A stretch of DNA of 64,000 nucleotides from NCBI GenBank assembly GCA_024401555.1, contig JAKSKV010000003.1:1-64000 (forward strand). The letters run 5' to 3'. The position numbers and the translations under genes were made by a program. Below are positions 25,517 through 35,400 of the stretch, piece after piece. The notes under the pieces were generated by a model. It ran no database searches. It worked only from the letters and a program-made list of their open reading frames with translations, and was not told where the DNA came from. Position 1 is the stretch's first letter. The number at the start of each line of letters is the position of its first letter. This DNA is from Paludibacteraceae bacterium (lineage in GTDB: Bacteria; Bacteroidota; Bacteroidia; Bacteroidales; Paludibacteraceae).

Positions 25517-26830
25517 ATGGAGAGAATCTTATATAAATCACTAATAGACTGGAAGATAAAAGAAAACAGGAAGCCTCTCATTCTTAATGGTGCGCGTCAA
25601 GTAGGGAAAACATACCTTGTCAATGAGTTTGCAAGAAACGAATACAAAAAATTCGCATTCTTCAGTTTAGATAGGCAACCACTCGTACGTGAAGTGTTTG
25701 AACGAGGCGGTGACACGGGGAAAATCATTCGCAATCTTTCCGCATTGTCAGAAACAGACATAACTCCACATGACACGCTGATTTTTCTTGACGAAATACA
25801 GGATTGTCCCCAAGCACTTGAATCTTTAAAATATTTTTGCGAAGATGCCCCAGATTACCATATAATTGTTGCCGGATCATTGTTAGGTATATCTCTGCAT
25901 GAAGGAGTGTCGTTTCCTGTGGGGAAGGTGGACATGCTACGTCTGTACCCAATGTCGTTTGAAGAATTTCTGTTGGCACTGGACAAGAAGAAACTCGTGG
26001 AGGAACTAAAGCGTGGAGATTGGGAGATAATAAATTCGTTGTCTGACGTTTACAAAGATCTCTTGCGACAATATTATTATGTTGGGGGAATGCCTTCTGC
26101 GGTTCTTGCCTTCGTCCAAAATTTGGGGCTCAAGGAAGTCCGCACCCGTCAAAAACAAATACTTTTCGACTATTCGCGTGACTTCTCCAAACATGCTCCA
26201 TCAGCCCAAGTACCCAGGATTCAAATGGTATGGAACAACATTCCTTCGCAACTTGCCAAAGACAACAAAAAATTCATATACGGAGCAATGAAAAAGGGTG
26301 CTCGTGCGAGCGAATTCGAGCTCGCCATCCAGTGGTTGATTGACGCAGGTTTAATATACCAAGTGAGTCGCGTCAATGCCATAAAAATGCCATTGAAGTT
26401 CTATGAAGATTTCTCCGCATTTAAATTGTTCGTACTAGACGTGGGACTTATGGGAGCGATGGTAGACGTTCCAGCATCAGCAATCCTCATCAACGACCAA
26501 ATCTTCTCGGAATACAAAGGGGCATTCACCGAACTATTCGTTTGTTGTCAACTGACAACCACCGCAATCCCTTTCTATTATCATAGCGTTGACAATTCAA
26601 CCATTGAGATTGATTTCGTAATACAGCTCGCCAATAAAGTTTACCCTGTAGAGGTAAAAGCAGAGGAAAATGTACATGCGAAGTCGCTGAAAACCTTTAT
26701 TTCAAACAACCCAGACCTTGAAGCCATTCGTATCTCCATGAAAAATCATATCAAACAAGATTGGTTGGAATGTATTCCTCTCTATGCTTTTACAGAAGAA
26801 ATAGAGAGACGAAAAAATACTAGCATCTAA
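25517..26830 (+). CDS. AAA ATPase with DUF4143 domain
   Basis: A 437-residue cytoplasmic protein of the AAA_14 + DUF4143 family, widespread and often multi-copy in Bacteroidota. Walker A NGARQVGKT is near residue 30 and Walker B LIFLDEIQD near residue 89, followed by the sensor-like IIVAGSLLG. The DUF4143 part ends in a nuclease-like fold: IEIDFVIQ and VYPVEVKAEEN resemble the D-(E/Q)xK arrangement of restriction-type nucleases. The molecular role is not established. The gene is more AT-rich than its neighbours and sits just before tRNA-Asp, which hints at acquisition, though no integrase or attachment site is seen. Confidence 0.92.
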   Translation: MERILYKSLIDWKIKENRKPLILNGARQVGKTYLVNEFARNEYKKFAFFSLDRQPLVREVFERGGDTGKIIRNLSALSETDITPHDTLIFLDEIQDCPQALESLKYFCEDAPDYHIIVAGSLLGISLHEGVSFPVGKVDMLRLYPMSFEEFLLALDKKKLVEELKRGDWEIINSLSDVYKDLLRQYYYVGGMPSAVLAFVQNLGLKEVRTRQKQILFDYSRDFSKHAPSAQVPRIQMVWNNIPSQLAKDNKKFIYGAMKKGARASEFELAIQWLIDAGLIYQVSRVNAIKMPLKFYEDFSAFKLFVLDVGLMGAMVDVPASAILINDQIFSEYKGAFTELFVCCQLTTTAIPFYYHSVDNSTIEIDFVIQLANKVYPVEVKAEENVHAKSLKTFISNNPDLEAIRISMKNHIKQDWLECIPLYAFTEEIERRKNTSI

Positions 26831-26867
26831 CAACAGCACTATTTTTCAAAAAAAATCGCATCTACCT

Positions 26868-26898
26868 ATTGCAGATTCAAAATAAAGCACTACCTTTG
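26868..26898 (+). promoter_or_regulatory. Promoter of tRNA-Asp
   Basis: ATTG (26868-26871), 19 bp, TACCTTTG (26891-26898). The -7 box is identical to that of tRNA-Asn at 11683 and is followed by GCA in the same way. Confidence 0.7.
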
Positions 26899-26933
26899 CA
26901 CCGCAGTTGAGAGAAAACAACTCAAAAAAATCT

Positions 26934-27007
26934 GGTGTGGTAGTTCAGCTGGTTAGAATACATGCCTGTCACGCATGGGGTCGCGGGTTCGAGTCCCGTC
27001 CGCACCG
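26934..27007 (+). tRNA. tRNA-Asp (GTC)
   Basis: A 74-nt cloverleaf: acceptor GGTGTGG/CCGCACC with one G-T pair, anticodon stem CATGC/GCATG, anticodon GTC at 26968-26970, T arm GCGGG-TTCGAGT-CCCGT, discriminator G. CCA is not encoded. Confidence 0.96.
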
Positions 27008-27016
27008 CAAAAACGA

Positions 27017-27054
27017 AGAAGTTGGTTACGAAAGTAATCAACTTCTTTTCTTTT
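27017..27054 (+). terminator. Rho-independent terminator after tRNA-Asp
   Basis: Stem AGAAGTTGGTTAC / GTAATCAACTTCT with a GAAA tetraloop, followed by TTTCTTTT. The A-rich upstream flank may let it also serve the convergent gene ending at 27133. Confidence 0.9.
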
Positions 27055-27132
27055 ATACCCTATCCAATCTTAACTAACGCCTTCTTCCTAACCGCTGCCG
27101 CTTGCTCTACTTCCTATGAAACAAGCGAGAAA

Positions 27133-28080
27133 CTATCTATTGACTGATTTAGCTGACTCGCCATAAGATCGAATACGCTGCTTCACGTTCTTTTGAAGGA
27201 GATCGTGATAGAGCGTCAACTCCAACAGATGATAATTACCCACGGGGAAAAGCGACTGGAGACTCTCCACAAAAACAGCATCTTCATCCAAACCTTTGGC
27301 GATCAACACCTTGTGCGACTCATCCACTTGTATGGAGACGCTATCATTCAACGCATGGGCCATCGTGTCGGTTGTCCAGGAGGCGGGGTTGATCACCCAC
27401 ATATTATCCAATGTCAGGATAGGAGCCGTTGCCTCGGCTTTCCCTACCGTATTATAGACAATTGTCACCCCCGTATCGTCCGCCCCTTTTGCCGCACGCA
27501 AGAAAGGGGCTCCGCAGGTATCCGCAGGGGTCACTTTATAGCCACAGACATAGGCGGCAACCATCCGCGACGCCTGCTCCGGAGTTAGCTCCTTGACCAA
27601 CTCGACCACACATTTAGCCCCCTGGCTAAAGCCTGCCAAAAGGAAAGGTCTTCCCCCATTCTTATGCTTCATATAATACCCAAACGCTTCACGGATGTCC
27701 ACCATAGCGGCAGGAAAACGCTCCTCTACAGCCTCTTCGCCCTCCATCCAAGTATTCAGAGAGATGTGACGGTAATAAGGCGCAAAAAAATTGGCGCTAT
27801 CGGCAAAGATATCATCTGCCAACTGATAGGAAGGAAGCATAGCGGCACGCTGCGCGGAGTCGGTAAGTGACGCGTAATGACTCACCTGGCCCGACGAGTC
27901 GCTCCAATCAAAAACACAAGTCGGCAAGATATAGAAAACATCCACCTTACGTGGATCCACGCTCTTCCCATTGTCATACCAATAAAGCGGTTCGGCGTAA
28001 AGCTCACGTTTCTGCGAATACCAATAGAGGGCTACGCACAACAAAACCAAGACACCACCCACAATTCCAACTCTTTTCAT
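27133..28080 (-). CDS. DUF3089 alpha/beta-hydrolase-like protein
   Basis: A 315-residue protein with an N-terminal membrane anchor (GIVGGVLVLLCVALYWY), so probably tethered facing the periplasm. The DUF3089 signature VDVFYILPT is near residue 47. The nucleophile elbow LLAGFSQGAK (Gly-x-Ser-x-Gly) comes mid-protein, and a late YHLLELTLYH may carry the catalytic His. The family belongs to the lipase/esterase superfamily but has no defined substrate. It lies downstream of the HAD/GH3 pair, but a terminator hairpin at 28103-28144 separates them. Confidence 0.86.
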   Translation of the reverse strand: MKRVGIVGGVLVLLCVALYWYSQKRELYAEPLYWYDNGKSVDPRKVDVFYILPTCVFDWSDSSGQVSHYASLTDSAQRAAMLPSYQLADDIFADSANFFAPYYRHISLNTWMEGEEAVEERFPAAMVDIREAFGYYMKHKNGGRPFLLAGFSQGAKCVVELVKELTPEQASRMVAAYVCGYKVTPADTCGAPFLRAAKGADDTGVTIVYNTVGKAEATAPILTLDNMWVINPASWTTDTMAHALNDSVSIQVDESHKVLIAKGLDEDAVFVESLQSLFPVGNYHLLELTLYHDLLQKNVKQRIRSYGESAKSVNR

Positions 28081-28102
28081 ACTTGAATCAACGAATTAAA
28101 TG

Positions 28103-28144
28103 AAAAAAAAATCCACGAAAGTCTTATCCGGCTTTCGTGGATTT
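28103..28144 (-). terminator. Rho-independent terminator after the HAD hydrolase gene
   Basis: AAATCCACGAAAG (28109-28121) pairs perfectly with CTTTCGTGGATTT (28132-28144). On the reverse strand it is followed by a run of eight T. Confidence 0.9.
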
Positions 28145-28161
28145 ATATTGATTGCGGCTCT

Positions 28162-28854
28162 TTATCCCACAGGCACACTCAGCACCTCTTCGACAAATTC
28201 GCTCCACAACATAATCGGGAAATCCGTCTCCGGTTCCTTCTTTTTCTTGACAATTTGAATAAATTGACCATTCACCGCAAACGCAGACTCACCATCAGTA
28301 TCGACGCGGTCACCCACCACCAATACCTCAGATCCGTCCACCTGCATCTCCTCGACGATTTCACGAATCAGACGAGGCGTAGGCTTCAAGCCACCCATAT
28401 CGGGCGCATTGAAACAGTAACCGAAATCGGAAACCGACAAACCAAGCGCCTCCATACGCTCCTCCGTACGAGAATAGTCGGAAAAGACAGCAGTCTTCAG
28501 CTCCATATCTCCCAACTTCTCCAAAATTTTTGGGATATTGGGATAGGGTTGGTAATGTTTCTTCAGAATTCTGATGAAATCCGCCAAATAGACATCATTA
28601 TACCAACTCTTCGCTTCCTCGACAGTTCGGCCCTGCTTTTTACCCATCGACTCGTAATAATAGGTATTGAAAGCCTCACCACTACCTAAATCCCTGTTTT
28701 TCATCTCTCTACGTGTTCTGCGCTCCGCTTTCATACTTGGAACTTGAAACGGGTTACGCAACAAGAGCCACAAAGGGAAGTAGGACTTGTCGTACAATGT
28801 GCCATCAAAATCGAAGACAACCGCCTTAACTCTTGACCAATCTATCTTCGCCAT
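28162..28854 (-). CDS. HAD-family phosphatase-like hydrolase
   Basis: A 230-residue cytosolic HAD hydrolase. Motif I, VVFDFDGTLYD, is at residues 12-22, motif II FSDYS mid-protein, motif III Lys in GLKPTPR, and motif IV VVGDRVDTDG. A helical cap lies between motifs I and II. The substrate is unknown. Its ATG overlaps the stop of the GH3 gene by 1 nt (TAATG), so the two are translationally coupled and may act in one pathway. Confidence 0.92.
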   Translation of the reverse strand: MAKIDWSRVKAVVFDFDGTLYDKSYFPLWLLLRNPFQVPSMKAERRTRREMKNRDLGSGEAFNTYYYESMGKKQGRTVEEAKSWYNDVYLADFIRILKKHYQPYPNIPKILEKLGDMELKTAVFSDYSRTEERMEALGLSVSDFGYCFNAPDMGGLKPTPRLIREIVEEMQVDGSEVLVVGDRVDTDGESAFAVNGQFIQIVKKKKEPETDFPIMLWSEFVEEVLSVPVG

Positions 28855-30563
28855 TATTTCTTAACAAGATCTTTAAATTTAGCGTGGCGCTTCTCATCCT
28901 GTAGCAGGATATTGAGTTTGAACTGTCCATCTCTTGCGCCCTCTTCGATACAACGAGCCTTGAATTTCTCGAAAGAATTTTCCACGAGCAAGTGTGCGAT
29001 CGGATCCTTCACACGGAAGGAAGCTCTCTTCGCCTCGTACTCGATGTTCACCTTCTTCAAGTTCTCGTCCACAAGCTTGTTGAACTCATCCGCCTCGGCT
29101 TGTGTCGTATCTTGATTCTCAAACTCATAGTAGAAACGATATGCTGAAATCTCCATATCGGCGAATCCTATGTAGAACTTAAGCTTCTTGCCAGTGCTCT
29201 TAGATGCCTCCTCAACAGCTGTAATGAACTGACGCTCATGAAGTTTCTCTCCCGTCATGGTCACAATACCATTGATCTTTTGGATCATATGGATGGTAGG
29301 GATCTCGTTGAACATTCCGTCCACCTCGAGCAAATCGCTCATCGTATAGCGGTAAAGTCCCGCCCAAGTGGTTACGTATGGACAATATTTCTTACCCATC
29401 TCCAACTCATGAAGTTGATAGAATCTTGGGTTCTCGCTATCGATATCGTGTTCCTCCACGAACTCGAAGTAGTGCATGTGAGGGAATACAACGGTACCGT
29501 TCGTATCCTTTGTCTCAGGCATGACAAGTCCCGCACGGCACTCTGATGAGAAGTAGCTGAACTCTTGGTGCAAGCATTGTTCAGGGAACGAGTTCTTAAA
29601 CTTGTCAAGATACATACGGGTGTTACCACATTTCCAAGTGTTTAGGATCTGAAGGTTAGGCCAGTAGTGCTTAGGAAGCACCGTGCCATATTGAGCCTTC
29701 AAAGCACGCAACTGCGCAGCACGCTTTGGATTTGGCTTAATTTTCTTCTCAGCCAACATCTTCTGACGAAGGTCGTCTGAAATATTGATCTTAGCGCTGA
29801 TTGTACCCTTCTCGATATCATCAACATAATCGTCGAAGAACTCATTTACATTGTTCTGCATCTCGACGATGGTGGAAGGGTTGGCAGTCACAATCAAGGT
29901 CACATCTTGCTCAATACCGAAACGCATGATGCAATAGTAGCGAGCCTTGTAATCCGCAATGGTAAATACATCAGCAGGCGCTGTGTATAACTTCTTCACG
30001 AAACCAGGGCAATCTCGTTGAGTCACACCTGACACAGATCCGAACAAAGTTCCATCTGGAGCCTGACCTTCAATTGCCTTACCCACGATAGAGACGATCT
30101 TTCCGTTGAACACCTCTGGACGGTTTTCAATGAATGAATAGAGCCATACCTTGGTCATCTTGGAGTAGATGTTGCTGTAATATTCGTTGGTGATAGGAAT
30201 CCACTTTGGTTCAGAAGTTGTACCGGAAGTGGTAGCATACATCTTTGGTTTTCCAGGGAACAAAACGTCGGCCTCACCATTCTTGTGACGCTCTACGTAT
30301 GGACGGAAATCCTCATAATCGTTTGGCTTCACATTTTGACGATAAGCCTCAAAAAGAGCATCATCAGTGGTAGCCTCCAAAATTTGAGCAAAATTATGTT
30401 CCTTACCGTAAACTGAATCCTTTGCGTAATTCAAGATCGCTCTAAGCGTTTCTGCTTGCGACTTCTTACAATTCTTAGAAGCCTCTACAAGCACCTTCTT
30501 TTGTCCTGAACCAGCAACACTAAGAAGGAACTTTGCAAGCACTGAGTTAAATGACTTTGCCAT
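28854..30563 (-). CDS. GH3-family acyl-adenylating enzyme (GH3 auxin-responsive promoter family)
   Basis: A 569-residue ANL-superfamily enzyme of the GH3 type. The ATP loop YATTSGTTSEPKWIPIT is near residue 112, followed by the adenylate-binding region and TWAGLYRYTMSDLLEVDG (the YR...D motif). The C-terminal mobile domain runs through a VNIEYEAKR segment. Plant GH3 proteins adenylate carboxylates such as jasmonate or auxin and couple them to amino acids. Bacteroidota carry close homologues of unknown substrate. It is coupled to a HAD phosphatase by a 1-nt overlap. A TAAATTTG -7-like box lies 43 bp upstream. Confidence 0.92.
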   Translation of the reverse strand: MAKSFNSVLAKFLLSVAGSGQKKVLVEASKNCKKSQAETLRAILNYAKDSVYGKEHNFAQILEATTDDALFEAYRQNVKPNDYEDFRPYVERHKNGEADVLFPGKPKMYATTSGTTSEPKWIPITNEYYSNIYSKMTKVWLYSFIENRPEVFNGKIVSIVGKAIEGQAPDGTLFGSVSGVTQRDCPGFVKKLYTAPADVFTIADYKARYYCIMRFGIEQDVTLIVTANPSTIVEMQNNVNEFFDDYVDDIEKGTISAKINISDDLRQKMLAEKKIKPNPKRAAQLRALKAQYGTVLPKHYWPNLQILNTWKCGNTRMYLDKFKNSFPEQCLHQEFSYFSSECRAGLVMPETKDTNGTVVFPHMHYFEFVEEHDIDSENPRFYQLHELEMGKKYCPYVTTWAGLYRYTMSDLLEVDGMFNEIPTIHMIQKINGIVTMTGEKLHERQFITAVEEASKSTGKKLKFYIGFADMEISAYRFYYEFENQDTTQAEADEFNKLVDENLKKVNIEYEAKRASFRVKDPIAHLLVENSFEKFKARCIEEGARDGQFKLNILLQDEKRHAKFKDLVKK

Positions 30564-30605
30564 ATTATTTATCCTTTATTTGTATTTTCTAAGTTATAGC
30601 AGTGG

Positions 30606-30613
30606 CAAATTTA
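30606..30613 (-). promoter_or_regulatory. -7-like box for GH3/HAD unit
   Basis: TAAATTTG on the reverse strand matches TAnnTTTG; no -33 match at 19-21 bp. Confidence 0.35.
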
Positions 30614-30746
30614 ACATTTTTTTAGGACATAACCCATTTTCTTTCCAAAAATTGAAGTGCGGTTCGACGTAGGCATCGAATATTTCAACTAAAATGAGTT
30701 AAACAGGCAAGAAAAACCATCTTTTAGAGGGATAAGACGCCTTAAA

Positions 30747-31442
30747 TCACATCTCACGCATCATTGCCACAAAATCCCGCATTCCCTCGGAAGCGCCCTT
30801 CTGGATCATACGGAAACGTGAGGTGGAAGGAACCGAAACGGGCTTAGGATCAATCACATATACCGGCACGTTGGGTTTTAGATAATGGGTAAGGCCAGCG
30901 GCTGGATAGACCACCAACGAGGTACCGATAATCAAAAAGATATCAGCCTGCACCACCCACTCTATAGCTGGTTCGATCATAGGGACAGCCTCACCAAACC
31001 AGACAATGAAGGGGCGCAACTGACTGCCATCACTGGCTTTGTCTCCTATGTGAATATCTTGGTCATTCAAATCAATGACACACTGGTTCATATCCTTGGA
31101 GGAGCATCCCTTGGTCAACTCGCCATGAAGGTGGATGATGCGGGAGCTTCCCACACGCTCATGCAGATCATCCACATTTTGGGTAATAATCCTGACATCG
31201 AACAAATCCTCCAACTCCTTCAGACCTTGGTGACCATAATTGGGTTGATGGTTAGGCAAATCCCGACGCATTTCATTGTAGAAATCCAAGACTAATTTAG
31301 GATCCCTGACGAAACCATCCAGGGTGGCAACATCCTCCACGGCATAGTTATTCCACAAGCCATCCGAATCGCGGAAAGTCGGAATACCACTCTCCGCACT
31401 GATGCCAGCGCCCGTAAGGACCACCAATTTTTTCTTCTCCAT
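30747..31442 (-). CDS. NAD-dependent protein deacylase (sirtuin, Sir2 family)
   Basis: A 231-residue sirtuin. ATG at 31442 is used (MEKKKLVVLTGAGISAESG); an in-frame TTG at 31466 would overlap the upstream gene. Motifs present: GAGISAESGIPTFRD, the TQNVDDLHER strand, the catalytic His in IIHLHGEL, the GTSLVVYPAAG loop and a late YVIDP. The four-Cys zinc ribbon of most sirtuins is missing: only two cysteines occur in that region (GCSSKDMNQC). It removes acyl groups from lysines with NAD. Whether it prefers acetyl or succinyl cannot be settled here. It starts 17 bp after the gene ending at 31460. Confidence 0.94.
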   Translation of the reverse strand: MEKKKLVVLTGAGISAESGIPTFRDSDGLWNNYAVEDVATLDGFVRDPKLVLDFYNEMRRDLPNHQPNYGHQGLKELEDLFDVRIITQNVDDLHERVGSSRIIHLHGELTKGCSSKDMNQCVIDLNDQDIHIGDKASDGSQLRPFIVWFGEAVPMIEPAIEWVVQADIFLIIGTSLVVYPAAGLTHYLKPNVPVYVIDPKPVSVPSTSRFRMIQKGASEGMRDFVAMMREM

Positions 31443-31459
31443 CAACGAAAGATTATGCT

Positions 31460-32032
31460 TTAACAATATTTCCTATTCCAAATCTCAGAATAAACAAAAG
31501 CGCGACGCGCATCCTCTACAGAACGCAAAGGACACTCTTTCTCCACATCAAAGGTGGACTCTACGCCTTGTCCCTGTTCGAATCCCTCCAATGTCACCGC
31601 TTCTATGGTGTCGGAAAAGAGTTCATCCTCCACTGAAAGGAACGGAGAGGAACTCTCCGTCGATGCGTTTCTCTGCGGAGAGTGCGACGCCTTGGTCTCC
31701 TGGTGATGGTGGGCAACCTCTTGATGGTTATGTTCACTACGATGAAGATTGCGAGGCATGACGCGAGGCTGTTCCATCCGTTCTTCCTGGGAACGGGCAG
31801 GCTCCTCTACAACGGATCTCCTCTTGGAATTTTCTAAACTTCGAATCAAGTCATCCAAAGCGGCATTCCCCGTGCGGGGCTCCTCCGTTTCTGTCATTCC
31901 AACAAGATCAGGAACCTCCTGACTTTTGTCAGAGTCCTGTTTTTTTCGCAACTCCTTCTTTGTATCCTTCACCAAAGAATAGAGGAACATACCTACAAAA
32001 AGGATGATATAAAATATTAGTTTATTATCCAT
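31460..32032 (-). CDS. Membrane-anchored hypothetical protein
   Basis: A 190-residue protein with one N-terminal membrane span (LIFYIILFVGMFLYSLV), then a basic patch and a long polar, His/Ser/Glu/Arg-rich region that is probably disordered and cytoplasmic. It closes with a short conserved-looking C-terminal helix (DARRAFVYSEIWNRKY), an ending I recognise from Bacteroidales membrane-anchored hypothetical proteins. No function is known. It lies between trxA and the sirtuin gene on the same strand. Confidence 0.75.
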   Translation of the reverse strand: MDNKLIFYIILFVGMFLYSLVKDTKKELRKKQDSDKSQEVPDLVGMTETEEPRTGNAALDDLIRSLENSKRRSVVEEPARSQEERMEQPRVMPRNLHRSEHNHQEVAHHHQETKASHSPQRNASTESSSPFLSVEDELFSDTIEAVTLEGFEQGQGVESTFDVEKECPLRSVEDARRAFVYSEIWNRKYC

Positions 32033-32080
32033 TGGATGAGAAATTAGTCAGTTTGAAAAAAGTTGCGGTCTCGAAACAAA

Positions 32081-32395
32081 CTATTTCAAGTTCGCTTCAA
32101 TTTTAGCGATGATATCTGGCTTCGGGAAACCTCCCACCATCTTATCAACCACCTCGCCATTGCGCACCATAAAAATGGTTGGCACATTGCGGATGCCATA
32201 TTTGCTAACCAAATCAGGATTGTCATCGACATCCACCTTACCAAAAACAACTCGGTCGGCGTAAGTTTGAGACAAATCGGTCAAGACGGCAGCGACGGTC
32301 TTGCACGGCATACACCATGTCGCACCGAAATCCAACACTAAGAGCTTGTCAGTCTGCTCCATCTCCTCATAATTAGCATCAGTAATGGTAATCAT
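32081..32395 (-). CDS. trxA: Thioredoxin with CMPC active site
   Basis: A 104-residue cytosolic thioredoxin. The fold markers LVLDFGATWCMPCK, the DVDDNPDLVSKYGIRNVPT strand with the cis-Pro, and the C-terminal helix are all present. The active site is WCMPC rather than the usual WCGPC. The Gly-to-Met change in the CxxC pair is expected to alter redox potential or partner choice. It lies 61 bp downstream of dnaE on the same strand, a neighbourhood common in Bacteroidota. Confidence 0.95.
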   Translation of the reverse strand: MITITDANYEEMEQTDKLLVLDFGATWCMPCKTVAAVLTDLSQTYADRVVFGKVDVDDNPDLVSKYGIRNVPTIFMVRNGEVVDKMVGGFPKPDIIAKIEANLK

Positions 32396-32456
32396 ATCTT
32401 TATTGTTTAAATTGTTTCAAAATATATCAGTCAAAAGGCATGCCAAACAAAAAAAA

Positions 32457-35400
32457 CTATGACACAGCCAATTGTAGAACATCATCTGCCTGCTGTTGTT
32501 CCAAGAAGGTCATCAACGCCTGCGTAAGCTGGATTTTGCGTGTCCGCGAAACCACTGTCACAGGGAAACCAGTCGATTGCTCTATGACAGAAAGGCTGAT
32601 TGTCACATTTCCCGGCTTCGTCTGTTCGATCAATGACATAAAGTCAGAGAAGAAATCCTGGGTTACATTCTCCTCCTTTATTCGGATGGACAATGTGCCG
32701 GAATAATCCGTACTCTCCTCCGCCAAAAGCTTGACCGTTCCCAAATTGAAATCGATGGCATCGCCATATCTTCTCTTGGAATAGCGTCCGGTAAGCGACA
32801 CCATCATACCCTTGTCGTATGGAGCGAACTTCACCATATCCTCCGAACGGAAAAGAGCGAAACGATGCGAGCCTGAATAATCCTCGACGGTAATGAATCG
32901 GCACGGATTTCCTCTCTTGGAAATGGACGACTGCGCTTCAGTGATGATTCCACCCATGGTCAACTCCTGATCCAAATGGGCCGATGGGAATTCGGCTTCA
33001 TCATTCAGATCATTCATCCTCACATTGCAAATATAATTCAAAAATACATAATATGCATCAAGCGGATGGGCAGAAAGATAGATTCCCACCAATTCTTTTT
33101 CCTTTCCCAAACGATACAAATCCGACCAACTCTCCGCTTTCGGCAAGGTAGGTTGTTGCGGTTTAATACCCACATCACCGCCAAACAACGATTGTACACT
33201 GCTCTGCGCGGCCGCCTTACATTGGTTGCCATATTGGCACAAAATTTCAGAACCTGCCCTTCCCTTATCTCCAGTCGCCATGATCTGCTCACGCGTCACA
33301 TCCGGGAAACAGTCGAATGCGCCAGAAAGCGCCAAACTTTCAATGGTCTTTCGGTTGCAGGCCTTTAGATCCACACGCTCCACAAAATCGAAGATGGAGG
33401 TATATGGACCATTCTTCTCCCGCTCGGCGACAATCGCCAACACAGCACCCTCGCCGACGCCTTTGACACCACCCAGACCGAAGCGGATCTCACCCGCCTT
33501 ATTTACGGTAAAGTTCAATTCAGACTCGTTGACATCAGGTCCCTTGACCTTGATTTTCATCGCCTTACACTCCTCCATAAACTTTTGGACCTCCGTGATG
33601 GTATCCTTACTGATGGTGAGGTTGGCCGCCAAATACTCTGCCGGATAGTGGGCCTTTAAATATCCTGTTTGATAAGCTACCCACGCATAGCATGCGGCGT
33701 GGGACTTGTTGAAGGCATAGGATGCGAAGGCCTCCCAGTCTTTCCAAATCTTCTCAAGCGTCTCACGCAACTTATCGTCGCTCATCTCCTCGGTAAGTCC
33801 GTCGCGGATGTTAGGATTCTTCATCGCACCCTCGATAAACTTAGGTTTCAACTCCTCCAGCATCTTGAAGATCTTCTTACCCATCGCCTTACGCAATGAG
33901 TCGGACTGTCCACGGGTAAATCCCGCCAACAATCTCGACAAGAGCATTACCTGCTCTTGGTAAACGGTAACACCATAAGAGTCGCCCAAATACTTCTCCA
34001 TAATCGGAAGGTCGTACTTGATCTCCTCTCGTCCATGCTTACGGTTGATGAAGGTAGGGATGTAACCGATTGGACCCGGACGATAAAGGGCGTTCATGGC
34101 AATAAGGTCGGTGATGACGGTAGGCTTCAGTTCCCTCAGATATTTCTGCATACCTGGAGACTCAAACTGGAACACGCCAATGGTACGGCCCTCTCCGAAA
34201 AGTTGATAGGTGAGTTCGTCGTCCAAAGGGAGATGATCGATATCGACATCGATACCCTTCGACTTCTTCACATTCTGTATGGTGGTTTTGATAAGGGTAA
34301 GGGTGATCAATCCCAAGAAGTCCATCTTGATCAGACCCACACTCTCAATCACGTGTCCGTCGTACTGGGTTACCAGCACATCACGGTCAGTCTCCTTATC
34401 CTTGATGACGCACATAGGGGCGAAATTGGTGAGATCGTCGGCTCCGATGATCACACCACATGCGTGGATTCCGACCTGTCGGTTGGTATCCTCTAACTGT
34501 TCGGCGTACTCACACATCGACGCGATATTTTGATCGTTGGAGTACCTTGCCTCCTTGAGTGCGGGAACATACTTGAAACAGTTCTTAAGCTTCACCTTGG
34601 GTGCCTTCTTGCCCGAAGAGGCAAATGTCTTTCCGGTTTCAGGATCAATGAAATCATCGAATTTATCAGGCACCAACTTCTTGAGGCTGTTCACCACATC
34701 GAGCGGAACTTTCTGCACGCGGGCCACATCCGCAAGGGCCGACTTGGTCGCCATCGTACCGTATGTGATGATACGCGCCACCTTTTCGGCGCCATATTTC
34801 TTGGTAACCCACTCGATGATTTTTCCCGTATCCTCGAAGTCCACATCAATATCGGGAAGTGAAATACGGTCCGGATTCAAGAAACGCTCGAACAGAAGGT
34901 CGTAGGTAAGCGGGTCTATATCGGTAATTTTCAAACAATAAGCCACAACAGATCCCGCTGCGGAACCACGTCCTGGCCCTACGAACATACCCAATTCCTC
35001 GCGGGCGGCTCGGATATAGTCCTGTACGATCAAGAAGTAGCCGGGGAATCCCATGGTCTTCATGATATAGAGCTCGAATATGATCTGCTCCTTTGCCCGC
35101 TGGTCCATCTCCACATCGTATTGGTTCTCTGCGGCGTTCCAAGTTAGTTTGGCTCCGTAGCGCATGGCAGCACCCTCCCACGCGAGTTTGTTGAGGTAAT
35201 CGGCCTCCAGCTTGATACGATAGAGTTTCTCGTATCCTCCTAATCGCTCAATCTTCTCATCAGCTTTCTCTTTCGACAACACCACATTGCCCTTTTCGTC
35301 ACGGGTAAACTCGTTGAAAAGATCTTCGTCGGTGAAACGTTGACGGTATTGCTCCTCCGTACCAAACTCCGCAGGAATCTCATACTTAGGCATAATAGGT

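Noticed and set aside
25517-27007. Integrated island at tRNA-Asp
   Set aside because: No integrase, no duplicated tRNA 3' end, and only one atypical gene. The placement is suggestive but not enough.
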